Under the pieces are notes generated by a model, which was given only the letters and a program-made list of their open reading frames with translations, was not told the DNA's origin and did not search any database. The position numbers were made by a program, and so were the translations under genes. Shown here piece after piece: positions 1-6,810 of a DNA stretch of 7,451 nt. Source of the stretch: Candidatus Rokuibacteriota bacterium. GTDB lineage: Bacteria; Methylomirabilota; Methylomirabilia; Rokubacteriales; JACPHL01. The DNA lies in assembly GCA_016188625.1 (NCBI GenBank), contig JACPHL010000146.1, positions 1 to 7,451 on the forward strand. The letters run 5' to 3'. The number at the start of each line of letters is the position of its first letter. The first letter of the stretch is position 1.

Positions 1-803
1 CCAAGCCCCCGCGGGTCCTTGGGGTCGAGGAAGAGGTTCTTCTTCCCCGCAAGGTCCCAGAGGGAGACGTGGAAGTGACTGCCGTTGCCGGTGAGCCGGG
101 CGAAGGGCTTGGGCATGTGGGTGGCGATGGCCCCGAAGCCCTGGGCCACCTGGTTCGTCATCATCTTGAAGAAGGTGTAACGATCCGCGGTGGTCAGGGC
201 GTCGGAGTACTTCCAGTTGATCTCGAACTGGGCGTTGGCGTCCTCGTGGTCGGAGGCGTAGGGTTCCCAGCCGAGCTGCTCCATGTAGCGGACGAGCGTC
301 CGGAGGTACCCCATGTTGGCGGCGAGGCTCTTGAAGTCGTAGCAGGGCTTCTCCATGGTGTCCACGCCGGCGGGATCGAAGGGGACGACGGTCCCGTCCG
401 GGAGCCGCCGCACCAGCATGTGCTCGGCCTCGACCCCGACGTTCATGATGTAGCCCTCGCGCCGGAGCTCGGCCAGGGCCCGCTTGAGCGCGGTCCGGGC
501 GCAGTAGGGCCACGGCTCGCCGTCCACGGTGATGTCGCAGGCGAAGCGGACCACCCCCTCCTCCCACGGGACCGGGGTGTAGGAGTCGAGGTCGGGGACG
601 GCGATCATGTCGTGGGAGTGCGGCCCCTGCCCCATCCCCCACACCGCCGCCCCGGCGAACCCCGCGCTCCCCTCGACGAAGAGGTCGAAGGCCCGGGCGG
701 GGACCCCCTTGCAGCGCGGGGTACCGTGGATGTCCACGTACTGGGCCAGGAGGTAGTCCACCTTCTCTTTTTTGAGCCGCTCGCGCACGGCCTCCTTGGT
801 CAT
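1..803 (-). CDS. Type III glutamine synthetase (GlnT/GmaS-like), 3' end outside window
   Basis: I translated this gene by hand: it reads open from ATG at 801-803 to the left edge, giving 267 residues with no stop. Family members are about 430-450 residues, so roughly 60% is present. Type III-like features are the N-terminal LLAQYVDIHG (18-27), AGFAGAAVWGMG (47-58), the catalytic metal-binding ExE of GVEAE (E125, E127), DHEDANAQFEIN (185-196) and the ATP-site segment GNGSHFHVS (239-247). Such enzymes ligate ammonia or methylamine to glutamate using ATP: GlnT makes glutamine and GmaS makes gamma-glutamylmethylamide. The sequence alone does not separate these for me. It lies 27 bases after soxB with a purine-rich ribosome binding site touching the ATG, so it is the last visible gene of the operon. 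Adjacency to Sox/Mgd-type subunits makes the methylamine-ligase role attractive, as an inference. The family call is firm; the substrate is not. Confidence 0.9.
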   Translation of the reverse strand, partial: MTKEAVRERLKKEKVDYLLAQYVDIHGTPRCKGVPARAFDLFVEGSAGFAGAAVWGMGQGPHSHDMIAVPDLDSYTPVPWEEGVVRFACDITVDGEPWPYCARTALKRALAELRREGYIMNVGVEAEHMLVRRLPDGTVVPFDPAGVDTMEKPCYDFKSLAANMGYLRTLVRYMEQLGWEPYASDHEDANAQFEINWKYSDALTTADRYTFFKMMTNQVAQGFGAIATHMPKPFARLTGNGSHFHVSLWDLAGKKNLFLDPKDPRGL

Positions 804-816
804 CTCCTCCTCCTCC
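804..816 (-). promoter_or_regulatory. Ribosome binding site of the glutamine synthetase gene
   Basis: On the minus strand four GGAG units run together (GGAGGAGGAGGAG) directly up to the ATG at 801-803. The upstream units lie at a suitable distance for 16S pairing, which supports this ATG as the start. Confidence 0.7.
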
Positions 817-830
817 GTCCCCGGCCGGCC

Positions 831-2042
831 TCAGTGCGACACCGCCGCGGCGGCCTTCTCGCCGACCAGGGTATCGTCGTAGAACCGCGTCAGGGAAAAC
901 GGCTTGATCAGCTCCGGGGTCCGGCCGGTCGCGATCAGCTCGGCGATCCGCTTCCCGGCGACCGGGCCGGCCTTGAACCCGTAGGTCCCCCACCCGACGT
1001 CGAGGATGAACCCCTTGAGCCCCGGGACCTCCCCCAGGATGGGGCTGTAGTCCGGGGTCATGTCGCAGATCCCCGCCCACTGCCGGAGCACCCGTACCCG
1101 GCGGAGGCAGGGGAAGAGCTCGAGGGTGTGGGCCGCGGTCGCCTCCAGGAACGGCAGGGTGGAGCGGGAGCTGTAGGAGCTGTAGGGGTCGATCTCCGAG
1201 CCGATCACCAGCTCCCCGCGGTCGGTCTGGCTCACGTAGACGTGCAGCGTCGCCGAGACGATCACCTTGTCGAGGAACGGCTTGAGCGGCTCGGTCACGA
1301 AGGCCTGGAGCGGGTGGGTGACGATGGGGAGGTGGAGCCCCACCATCTTCGCCACCGTGGAGCAGAAGCCGGCGGTCGCGTTGACGACCACCCCGGCCCT
1401 GATCTCCCCCCGGCTGGTGAGCACCGAGGTGACCTGGCCGTTGGAGGTCCCGATCCCCACCGCCTCGGTGAAGGGGTGGATCGCGATCCCCATCCGGTCC
1501 GCCCCGCGGGCGTAGGCCCAGACCACGGCGTCGTGACGGATGATCCCGCCCGGCGGGTGGTAGAGGGCGGCGAGCACCGGATAGCGCGGGCGCGGGGAGA
1601 GGTCCAGGGCGGGGACGAGCCGCTGGATCTCCTCGGGCCAGATGAGCCGGCTCTCCACGCCCATGAGCTGGTTGACCTCGGCCCGGACCCGGAGGCCGTT
1701 GATGGCGCTGTCGGTGTGGGCCAGGGTGAGGTGCCCCTGCTGGGAGAAGAGCAGGTTGTAGCCGAGGTCGGCCGCGAGCCGCTCGTAGAGCTTCACCGAC
1801 TCGTCGTAGAAGCTCACCCCCTCGGGGGTCCGGTAGTTGGAGCGGATGATCGCCGTGTTCCGCCCGCTCGCCCCGCTCCCGAGGTACGACTTCTCCAGCA
1901 CGCAGACGTCGCGGACCCCGGCCCGCCCGAGGTAGTACGCGGTCGCCAGGCCGTGGACCCCGCCCCCGATGATGACCACGTCGTAGCGATCCCTGAAGGG
2001 GCGCGGGCGCCACATCGGCGTCTTCCGGAAGAGCTGCCACAT
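831..2042 (-). CDS. soxB: Sarcosine oxidase beta-subunit-type FAD oxidoreductase (SoxB/MgdA family)
   Basis: This 403-residue protein matches the usual length of heterotetrameric sarcosine oxidase beta subunits. In that family the beta subunit holds the FAD where the N-methyl amine is oxidised, and carries a covalently bound FMN at the interface with alpha. Visible features are the Rossmann motif IIGGGVHG (24-31), the FAD-contacting stretch SGRNTAIIRSNYRT (59-72), and RHDAVVWAYARG (169-180), whose H170 corresponds to the FMN-linking histidine. Near the C-terminus are WAGICDMTPDYSPILG and GWGTYGFKAGP, the conserved substrate and flavin site. ATG at 2042 lies 6 bases after the soxG stop, and a GGAG in the last soxG codons can serve as ribosome binding site. 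The gene appears intact. The same fold is used by MgdA of N-methylglutamate dehydrogenase and by dimethylglycine-type enzymes, so the substrate is inferred rather than shown. Confidence 0.93.
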   Translation of the reverse strand: MWQLFRKTPMWRPRPFRDRYDVVIIGGGVHGLATAYYLGRAGVRDVCVLEKSYLGSGASGRNTAIIRSNYRTPEGVSFYDESVKLYERLAADLGYNLLFSQQGHLTLAHTDSAINGLRVRAEVNQLMGVESRLIWPEEIQRLVPALDLSPRPRYPVLAALYHPPGGIIRHDAVVWAYARGADRMGIAIHPFTEAVGIGTSNGQVTSVLTSRGEIRAGVVVNATAGFCSTVAKMVGLHLPIVTHPLQAFVTEPLKPFLDKVIVSATLHVYVSQTDRGELVIGSEIDPYSSYSSRSTLPFLEATAAHTLELFPCLRRVRVLRQWAGICDMTPDYSPILGEVPGLKGFILDVGWGTYGFKAGPVAGKRIAELIATGRTPELIKPFSLTRFYDDTLVGEKAAAAVSH

Positions 2043-2048
2043 CGCGGG

Positions 2049-2759
2049 CTACTCCGGGCCGAGGAGCGGCAGGGCGGCGGTCCCGACCGGACCGAGGCCG
2101 AGCTCGCGCCCGGCCTCGAGAACCGCCCCCCAGACGTACTCGGCGACGTCGCGGGCGACCAGGAGGAGATAGCCGGGGTGCGGGCCGGGATCGTGCCGGA
2201 CGACGATGGCGTGCACTTTAGCGAGTGGCGCCTGGGCCACGGCGAGGTTCGGGAACGCCTCCGGGGAGAGGTCGAGGGGCAGGAGCCTCGGCAGCAGCTC
2301 GGGCGCTCGAGGGCCGGCCACGCGGAGGGCGGCGAGCGCCGAGGTGAGGTCGGTGAGATGGGCGCAGGCCCCGGCCAGCCGGTCGGCCAGGCGCGCGGCG
2401 AGCCGGCGGGGGTCGCCCGGGGCGGTGAGGAGGAGCCACTCATCCGGGGCCAGCGGCAAGGCCAGGGCGGCGACTGGAGCCTCCCCATCGAGCCGGAGCC
2501 GCCGGGCCAGCCCGTTCAGCCTGCCGTTCCCCGAACCGCCGAGGAGGGCCGCCGCGTCGCGGCCGCGGAGGGCGAGCTTCCCGAGGGCGCTCGCATCGAG
2601 GAGCCCGATCCCCTCGCGCACCCTGGCGGCCTCCGCCTCGGGCGCGGTGTAGCTCCGGGGGATCCGCCAGCCGTCCGCCTCGGTCCAGACGACGCCGAGG
2701 GGTTCGTGGACCTCGTGGAGGGCCGAGCGCCGGATCGGGGTGAAGGTCGCCGCCTGCAT
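2049..2759 (-). CDS. soxG: Sarcosine oxidase gamma subunit (SoxG/MgdD family)
   Basis: A 236-residue GcvT-fold protein. I chose ATG at 2757-2759, 5 bases after the soxA stop, because it gives a family-like length; the frame stays open to an ATG at 2927, but that extension would lie inside soxA and reads as low-complexity sequence. Typical stretches are EGIGLLDASALGKLALRG (49-66), LTDLTSALAALRVAGP (135-150) and LDLSPEAFPNLAVA (162-175). Each has a counterpart in the C-terminal part of SoxA (IDVSTLGKLEVVG, VTSAYAAVNLAGP, LDLSPGAFPYMAV), as expected because gamma is structurally related to the aminomethyltransferase-like half of alpha. Gamma is a small structural subunit of the complex, with no catalytic motif of its own visible. 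No strong ribosome binding site precedes it, so translation is probably coupled to soxA, which is notable given that soxA is frame-broken. Confidence 0.88.
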   Translation of the reverse strand: MQAATFTPIRRSALHEVHEPLGVVWTEADGWRIPRSYTAPEAEAARVREGIGLLDASALGKLALRGRDAAALLGGSGNGRLNGLARRLRLDGEAPVAALALPLAPDEWLLLTAPGDPRRLAARLADRLAGACAHLTDLTSALAALRVAGPRAPELLPRLLPLDLSPEAFPNLAVAQAPLAKVHAIVVRHDPGPHPGYLLLVARDVAEYVWGAVLEAGRELGLGPVGTAALPLLGPE

Positions 2760-2764
2760 GGCCG

Positions 2765-5206
2765 CTAACTCTTGAGCCGGGCCCCGTCGGGGTCGTAGAA
2801 GGGGCGCACGACGACCCGGCCGCGAGTGAGCCGGCCCGCGCTCCGGATCCGGATCTCCACCCCCTCCTGCGCCAGCTCCGGCGGGATCCAGGCCATCCCG
2901 ATCCCCCTTCCCAGGGTCGGGCTCCACTTCGAGCTGGTCACCCGCCCGATCGGGCGGCCGTCCGCCACCACCGCGTCCCCCTCACCGGGGACCACGCCGT
3001 CGAGCAGCTCGAAGCCGACCAGCCGCTGGCGGAGGCCCCGGGCCCGGGCCGCCTCGAGGAGGCGCCGGCCGATGAAGTCGGGCTTGTCGAGCTTGACCGC
3101 CCAGGCCATGTCGGCCTCCAGCGGGTTCGACAGCGCGTCGGTGTCGTGGCCGGGGATGAGGTGGAGCTTCTCCAGGCGGAGGACCCGCTGGGCCTCGACC
3201 CCGAAGGGGCGGATCACGTGCTCCCGCCCGGCGTCGAGGAGGAGATCCCAGAGCCAGGCCCCGTACTCGGCGGGGGCGTGGATCTCGTAGCCGAGCTCCC
3301 CGACGAAGCCGATCCTGAGGAGCAGCGCGGGCACGCCCCCCACCAGCGCCTCCCGCACCGCCATGTACGGAAAGGCCCCGGGGGAGAGGTCGAGGTCGGT
3401 GAGCCTGGCCAGGACCTCGCGGCACTTCGGCCCAGCCAGGTTGACGGCCGCGTAGGCCGAGGTGACGTCGGCGACGTGGACGCAGCGCCCCGTCCCGGCC
3501 AGCCACCACTCGAGCCACTGCCCCACTGCCTCGAGGCTGCCGGTCCCGGTGGTGACAAAGAAGCGATCCTCGCCGAGCCGCGCGGTCGTCCCGTCGTCGA
3601 GGATGATCCCGGCGTCGTCGCACATGACCCGGTAGCGGATCCGCCCCACCGCGAGGTCGGCGACCCGGCCGGGGTGGATCCACTCGAGGAAGGCCGCCGC
3701 CTCCCGGCCCACGACCTCCAGCTTGCCGAGGGTGCTCACGTCGATGACCCCGACCGCCTCCCGGACCGCCCGGACCTCGGCCTCCACCGAGGTGTAGAGG
3801 AGCGGGCGCTTCCAGGCCCCCATGTCCATCCAGGTGGCGCCCAGGGCGGCGTGACGCGCGTGGAGCGGGGTGCGCCGGACCGGCTCGTGGTGCGGCCCCG
3901 CCAGGACGCCCAGGGGGACCGGCTGGACCGGCGGGCGGGCGGTGGTGGTCCCGGTCTCGGCCATCCCCCGCCCGGTGAGCCTCGCCGTCACCCCGATAGC
4001 CGGGAGGTGGCACATCTTCCCCTGGCAGGGGCCCATGGTCACCGTCGTGTAGCGCTTCAAGGTCTCGAGGTGATCGAACCCCTCCCGCACCGCATCGGCG
4101 AGATCCTTCTCGGTGACGTCCTCGCAGAGGCAGACGAAGCGCTTGCGGCCGACGGAGGGAACGCTCGTGAGCTGGCGGACCCGGAGCCCCCGGCGGAGCC
4201 GGGCCCGGTGGGCCTCGACCTCGGCGCGGAGCGTTGCCATCCGCGAGGCCTCCCCGCCGCCCAGTCCGAGGGCGGACGCCGCCTCGAGCCCGGCCAGCCT
4301 GCCGCCCAGGAGGGCGAACCCGAGGTCCGAGAGGCCCGTGACCGCGCCGGCCGCGTGGACCGAGGAGGCCAGGGCCTGCGGGACCACGGCGTCCAGGGCC
4401 GGGTCGTAGCCGAGCCGGCCGTCGGCCTGGGCCAGGAGGGCGCCGGCCGGCTCCGGGGTCGTCGAGACCGCGATGAGGTCGCAGGCGATCAGGCGCTCGC
4501 TCCCCGCGACGGGATCCCCACCCGCATCGAGGCGGACGAGGAGCGCGCCCTCGACGTGGCGGCGCCCGCGGGCGTCGTGGATGGTCGCTCCCGCGAAGCA
4601 CTTCACGCCGGCCGCGGCCAGGGCCTCGGCGGCCGGCGGTAGCTCGGGCCGGGCCTCGGCCACCGCGGCGACCTCCACCCCGACGGCCAGGAGGTCCTGC
4701 GCCACCGCCCAGCCGTGATCGGCGTTGGTCACCACGACCGCGGCCCGGCCGGGGCGGACGCCGTCGAGGGTGATCAGGCGCTGGAGCCCGGTCCCGAGGA
4801 AGACCCCGGGGAGGTCGTTCCCCTGGAAGACCAGGGGGTGCTCGAACGCACCGGTGGCCACGATGAGCTGTCGCGGTCGGACGCGGTAGAGCCGGCGGCC
4901 CTGCATCACCCCGAGGAGCAGCCCCTCGTAGACCCCGAAGGCGGTGGCGGTCTGGAGGCGCTGGATCCTTGGCTCGCCCTCGACCTCGGCCGCGAGGCGG
5001 CGGGCGGCCTCCCAGCCCGCGAGGCCGGCGAGCCCGCCGGGACCGTCCACCCGGCCGAGGCGGGTCCTCAGCGCCCCGCCGAGGAGTGGCTGGTCATCCA
5101 CGAGCAGGACCGACGCGCCGAGGCGCGCTGGACGGTCTCGCCGCGCGCCCCGGGAGTCCGCTCGAGGTCCAGCTCCCCGAGCCCCGCCAGGTGGCGGAGG
5201 ACCCAT
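2765..5206 (-). pseudogene. soxA: Sarcosine oxidase alpha subunit, large 3' fragment of a frame-broken soxA
   Basis: This open frame (813 residues from an ATG at 5206) carries most of SoxA. Its first 28 residues are low-complexity out-of-frame sequence; homology begins at LGASVLLVDDQPLLGG (29-44), the second strand of a Rossmann fold whose leading GxGxxG is missing. Then come VATGAFEHP (116-124), LPGVFLGTGLQRLI (132-145) and VHAAGAVTGLSDLGFALLGG (283-302). A BFD-like [2Fe-2S] site follows with C359, C361, C394 and C399 (CxC, 32 residues, Cx4C). The remainder, from about 455 to the end, is a GcvT/aminomethyltransferase-like folate domain with GFVGELGYEIHAP (633-645) and LEKLHLIPGHDTDALSNPLE (678-697). 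In this family alpha binds NAD, shapes the FMN interface and transfers the methyl-derived carbon to tetrahydrofolate. The ATG at 5206 has no ribosome binding site and is unlikely to be a real start. It could be a decayed gene or an assembly or sequencing deletion. Confidence 0.85.
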
Positions 5207-5619
5207 TCATAGGCCGGCCAGAGCCGCCGGGGATGGATGAACGTCTTGTAGTAGAAGCCGACCGGGAGGAGGCGATCGAACTTGTCGATGACGGAGAACA
5301 GGTCGCGCTCGAGGGTGGGCCAGGCGTTCTGGTGGCGGACCCGCATCCCGTCCCGGACCGGCTCGACGCAGGTGCGGACGCTCGGGGTGCCGTCCACGTT
5401 CATCAGGCAGTTAGGGCAGCGCCCGGCGCAGCAGAGGAGGCCGCGGGGGCGGTGGTACTTGAAGCCGCGGCTGAAGATCCTGATCCCGGCCGCGTAGAGG
5501 GCCGCCGCCACGCTCTCGCCCTCGCAGGCGGGGATCGGCCGCCCCTCGAAGTCGATCGTGACCCGCCGGGCGCGATCGACGAGCTGGGCGGGATGGGCCG
5601 GGAGCCGGGGGTCGCTCAC
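5068..5619 (-). pseudogene. soxA: Sarcosine oxidase alpha subunit, N-terminal [2Fe-2S] fragment of frame-broken soxA
   Basis: This is the true 5' end of soxA, starting at GTG (5617-5619) behind an AAGGTGG ribosome binding site and stopping at 5068 after 183 codons. Residues 1 to about 150 look like the ferredoxin-like Fer2_4 domain that opens SoxA proteins: VTIDFEGRPIPACEGESVAA (20-39), FSRGFKYHRPRGLLCCAGRC (49-68), then QNAWPTLERDLFSVIDKF and FYYKTFIHPRRLWPAYEWVL. C63, C68, C71 and C84 form Cx4Cx2Cx12C, the spacing of plant-type [2Fe-2S] domains in HcnA-like and opine-oxidase-like dehydrogenases. Past about residue 155 the frame reads as unrelated sequence (GETVQRASARRSCSW) and stops, while the neighbouring frame takes up SoxA homology. 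From 5619 to 2765 is 2855 bases (about 951 codons, not a multiple of three), against roughly 965-1000 residues for intact SoxA. As it stands the fragment would lack the FAD/NAD and folate domains. Confidence 0.85.
5120..5160 (-). other. Deletion/frameshift junction inside soxA
   Basis: The N-terminal frame loses SoxA character near 5160-5125 and the C-terminal frame gains it at 5122. The linker and first strand-loop-helix of the Rossmann domain, including the expected GGGPAG motif, are not encoded in any of the three minus-strand frames here. A net loss of about 30-40 codons with a length of 1 modulo 3 fits. The inverted repeat GGCGCGC (5143-5149) / GCGCGCC (5122-5128) sits exactly at the junction. 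Confidence 0.75.
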
Positions 5620-5623
5620 TGGT

Positions 5624-5630
5624 CCACCTT
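5624..5630 (-). promoter_or_regulatory. Ribosome binding site of soxA
   Basis: The minus strand reads AAGGTGG, 4 bases before the GTG start at 5617-5619. It decides the soxA start and is partly covered by the 3' arm of the hairpin at 5628-5660. Confidence 0.65.
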
Positions 5631-5660
5631 GGGGGGGAGCGGCGTCGCTCCTCCCCCAAG
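5628..5660 (-). promoter_or_regulatory. Strong GC hairpin between soxD and soxA overlapping the soxA ribosome binding site
   Basis: On the minus strand CTTGGGGGAGGAGCG (5660-5646) can pair with CGCTCCCCCCCAAG (5641-5628), giving 14 base pairs with one bulged A and a 4-base loop (ACGC). The 3' arm ends in CCCAAG, so the A-A-G of the soxA ribosome binding site would be paired. There is no following T-run, so it does not look like an intrinsic terminator. It may limit soxA translation or stabilise an mRNA end; the role is inferred. The rest of the 94-base gap (5620-5713) holds only GC-rich sequence with no gene I can see. Confidence 0.55.
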
Positions 5661-5713
5661 CCCCCCCACCGCCCGGGGCCGCAGTGGGGTGGCGACAGGG
5701 AGAGGCGGGTGGC

Positions 5714-5986
5714 TCATCCGGCGCCCTCCGGCTTGTCCTCGGGCCAGAAGGCCTCCAGCACCGCGTTGGTCCGGGTGTCGCGGACGGCGAGGAACCAGCG
5801 CCGGCACCCCTGCCGGTGGTACCACCACTCCTTGGCGGGCCCGGCGACGTTCCGGCGGGCGTAGAGGTAGTCCGCCCACTCCTGGTCGGAGACCGTGGGC
5901 GGCGGCCGCCGCTGGAACTCCCCGCCGTAGCGGAACTCGTAGACGTCGCGCGGCCCGCAGTGGGGGCAGGGCACCAGGAACGACAT
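5714..5986 (-). CDS. soxD: Sarcosine oxidase delta subunit (SoxD/MgdB family)
   Basis: A 90-residue protein, close to the usual 85-110 residues for delta. Delta is the small zinc-binding subunit that packs against alpha in the heterotetramer. It opens with FLVPCPHCGPRDVYEFRYGG (3-22), the family signature. C7 and C10 (CPHC) with H57 and C61 (HRQGC) supply the four zinc ligands known from the crystal structures of the complex. WADYLYARRNVAGPAKEWWY (37-56) is also characteristic. The ATG at 5984-5986 is preceded by GGAG with a 6-base spacer, and the gene begins 32 bases after the creatininase-family stop. It comes first among the sox genes here, whereas soxB usually leads. The gene is intact, and its identity is secure despite the small size because the zinc set and core motifs all agree. 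Confidence 0.93.
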   Translation of the reverse strand: MSFLVPCPHCGPRDVYEFRYGGEFQRRPPPTVSDQEWADYLYARRNVAGPAKEWWYHRQGCRRWFLAVRDTRTNAVLEAFWPEDKPEGAG

Positions 5987-6018
5987 GCGTTACTCCACCA
6001 TCCTTGCGCGCGCGTGAC

Positions 6019-6810
6019 TCACCGTGGCGGCTGGCTGTAGTAGTCGGTGAACTCGCCGCGTTGCAGCTTGCCCGCATAATGGCTGACCCGGTCCACGATT
6101 GCGGCGAAGAAGGCCTTCCCGGCCGCGGCGCTGGCGTGCTCCGGGTGCCCGATGATCCCCGAGTGCCGGTCGGGCCCGATCCAGGCCCGCCACAGCAGCA
6201 CGGGGGGCTGATGGTCGCCGAGATCCCACCCCGCCGGGAGGCGGTTGGCGGCCCGGATCGCCTCGAGGTTCACCCGCTCCGGCCGGAGGTGGAGTTGCAG
6301 GGACGTCTCGAGCTCGCAGGCGTGGGCCATTCCGCCCCGATCGGATTTCCGGAGACGATTGATCTCATCACGGGCGATCTCCCAATAGGAGCCGGTGGCC
6401 AGGACGAGATCCGGGATCTCCGAGTGGAAGCGGTCCATGGTGCTCCGGGCCACCGTTTCCATGATCGAGTAGTTGTGGCGGTGACCGTTCAACATGAAGA
6501 GCTTCCGAAGGCCGGTCCGGATCAGCGATTCGAGGATATCGGACAGCACACGATCCAGGGTGTCGGCCTTGAGCGTGAGGGTGCCGGGATAATGCGTCCA
6601 GGTGGAGGAGTAGCCGTACGAGACCGTCGGGGCCACCAAGGCCCCGGCCTGCTCCCCCACGGCCACGGCGATCTCCCCCACGGTGTGCGCGTCCACGTCG
6701 AGGGGCAGCCCGGGGCCGTGGGCCTCGACGGTGCCGATGGGAATGATCACCACCGGGTTGGCCTTCACGGCCTCCTCCACTTCAGGCCACGAGAGGTCTG
6801 CGAGTCTCAC
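6019..6810 (-). CDS. Creatininase-family metal-dependent amidohydrolase
   Basis: A 263-residue protein, within the 240-270 usual for creatininase-family hydrolases, which use two divalent metals to open cyclic or linear amide bonds. Metal ligands visible are E29 and H31 in IPIGTVEAHGPGLPLDVDAH (23-42), D40, H110 in MLNGHRHN (106-113), and E166 in MAHACELETS (161-170, the family HAGExETS). Where creatininase has H-x-E after the asparagine-glycine pair, this protein has H110-R-H112, so one site may be coordinated differently. The start is GTG at 6808-6810, overlapping the livF stop as GTGA, with AAGGAGGTG upstream. Creatininase itself turns creatinine into creatine, a precursor of sarcosine, which would suit the sox genes, but no creatinase is present in the window and family members act on many substrates. 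The substrate is therefore open. The protein is probably cytoplasmic; no signal peptide is visible. Confidence 0.88.
   Translation of the reverse strand: MRLADLSWPEVEEAVKANPVVIIPIGTVEAHGPGLPLDVDAHTVGEIAVAVGEQAGALVAPTVSYGYSSTWTHYPGTLTLKADTLDRVLSDILESLIRTGLRKLFMLNGHRHNYSIMETVARSTMDRFHSEIPDLVLATGSYWEIARDEINRLRKSDRGGMAHACELETSLQLHLRPERVNLEAIRAANRLPAGWDLGDHQPPVLLWRAWIGPDRHSGIIGHPEHASAAAGKAFFAAIVDRVSHYAGKLQRGEFTDYYSQPPR

Noticed and set aside
69-2768. Very long plus-strand open frame (899 codons) opposite the synthetase, soxB and soxG
   Set aside because: It is antisense to three clearly recognisable genes. Its product is low-complexity and rich in Gly, Pro, Arg, Glu, Val and Asp, as expected when GC-rich codons suppress stops on the other strand.
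2760-2927. Longer soxG start at an ATG inside soxA
   Set aside because: The added 56 residues overlap soxA, are low complexity and do not resemble the SoxG N-terminus. The ATG at 2759 just after the soxA stop fits better.
2982-4601. Minus-strand 539-codon frame inside soxA
   Set aside because: Out-of-frame with SoxA homology that covers the same bases; the product is arginine-, proline- and glycine-rich noise.
3146-4642. Plus-strand open frame of 498 codons opposite soxA
   Set aside because: Antisense shadow of the SoxA coding frame with no family motif and no supported start.
5068-5206. Programmed ribosomal frameshift in soxA
   Set aside because: No slippery heptamer is evident, and a frame change alone would not restore the missing nucleotide-binding motif.
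5628-5660. Hairpin read as an intrinsic terminator after soxD
   Set aside because: No T-run follows on the minus strand, and the stem runs straight into the soxA ribosome binding site, so transcription is expected to continue.
6019-6810. Firm assignment as creatininase in a creatinine degradation pathway
   Set aside because: The family fits but a key ligand position differs and no creatinase is in the window, so only the family name is supported.
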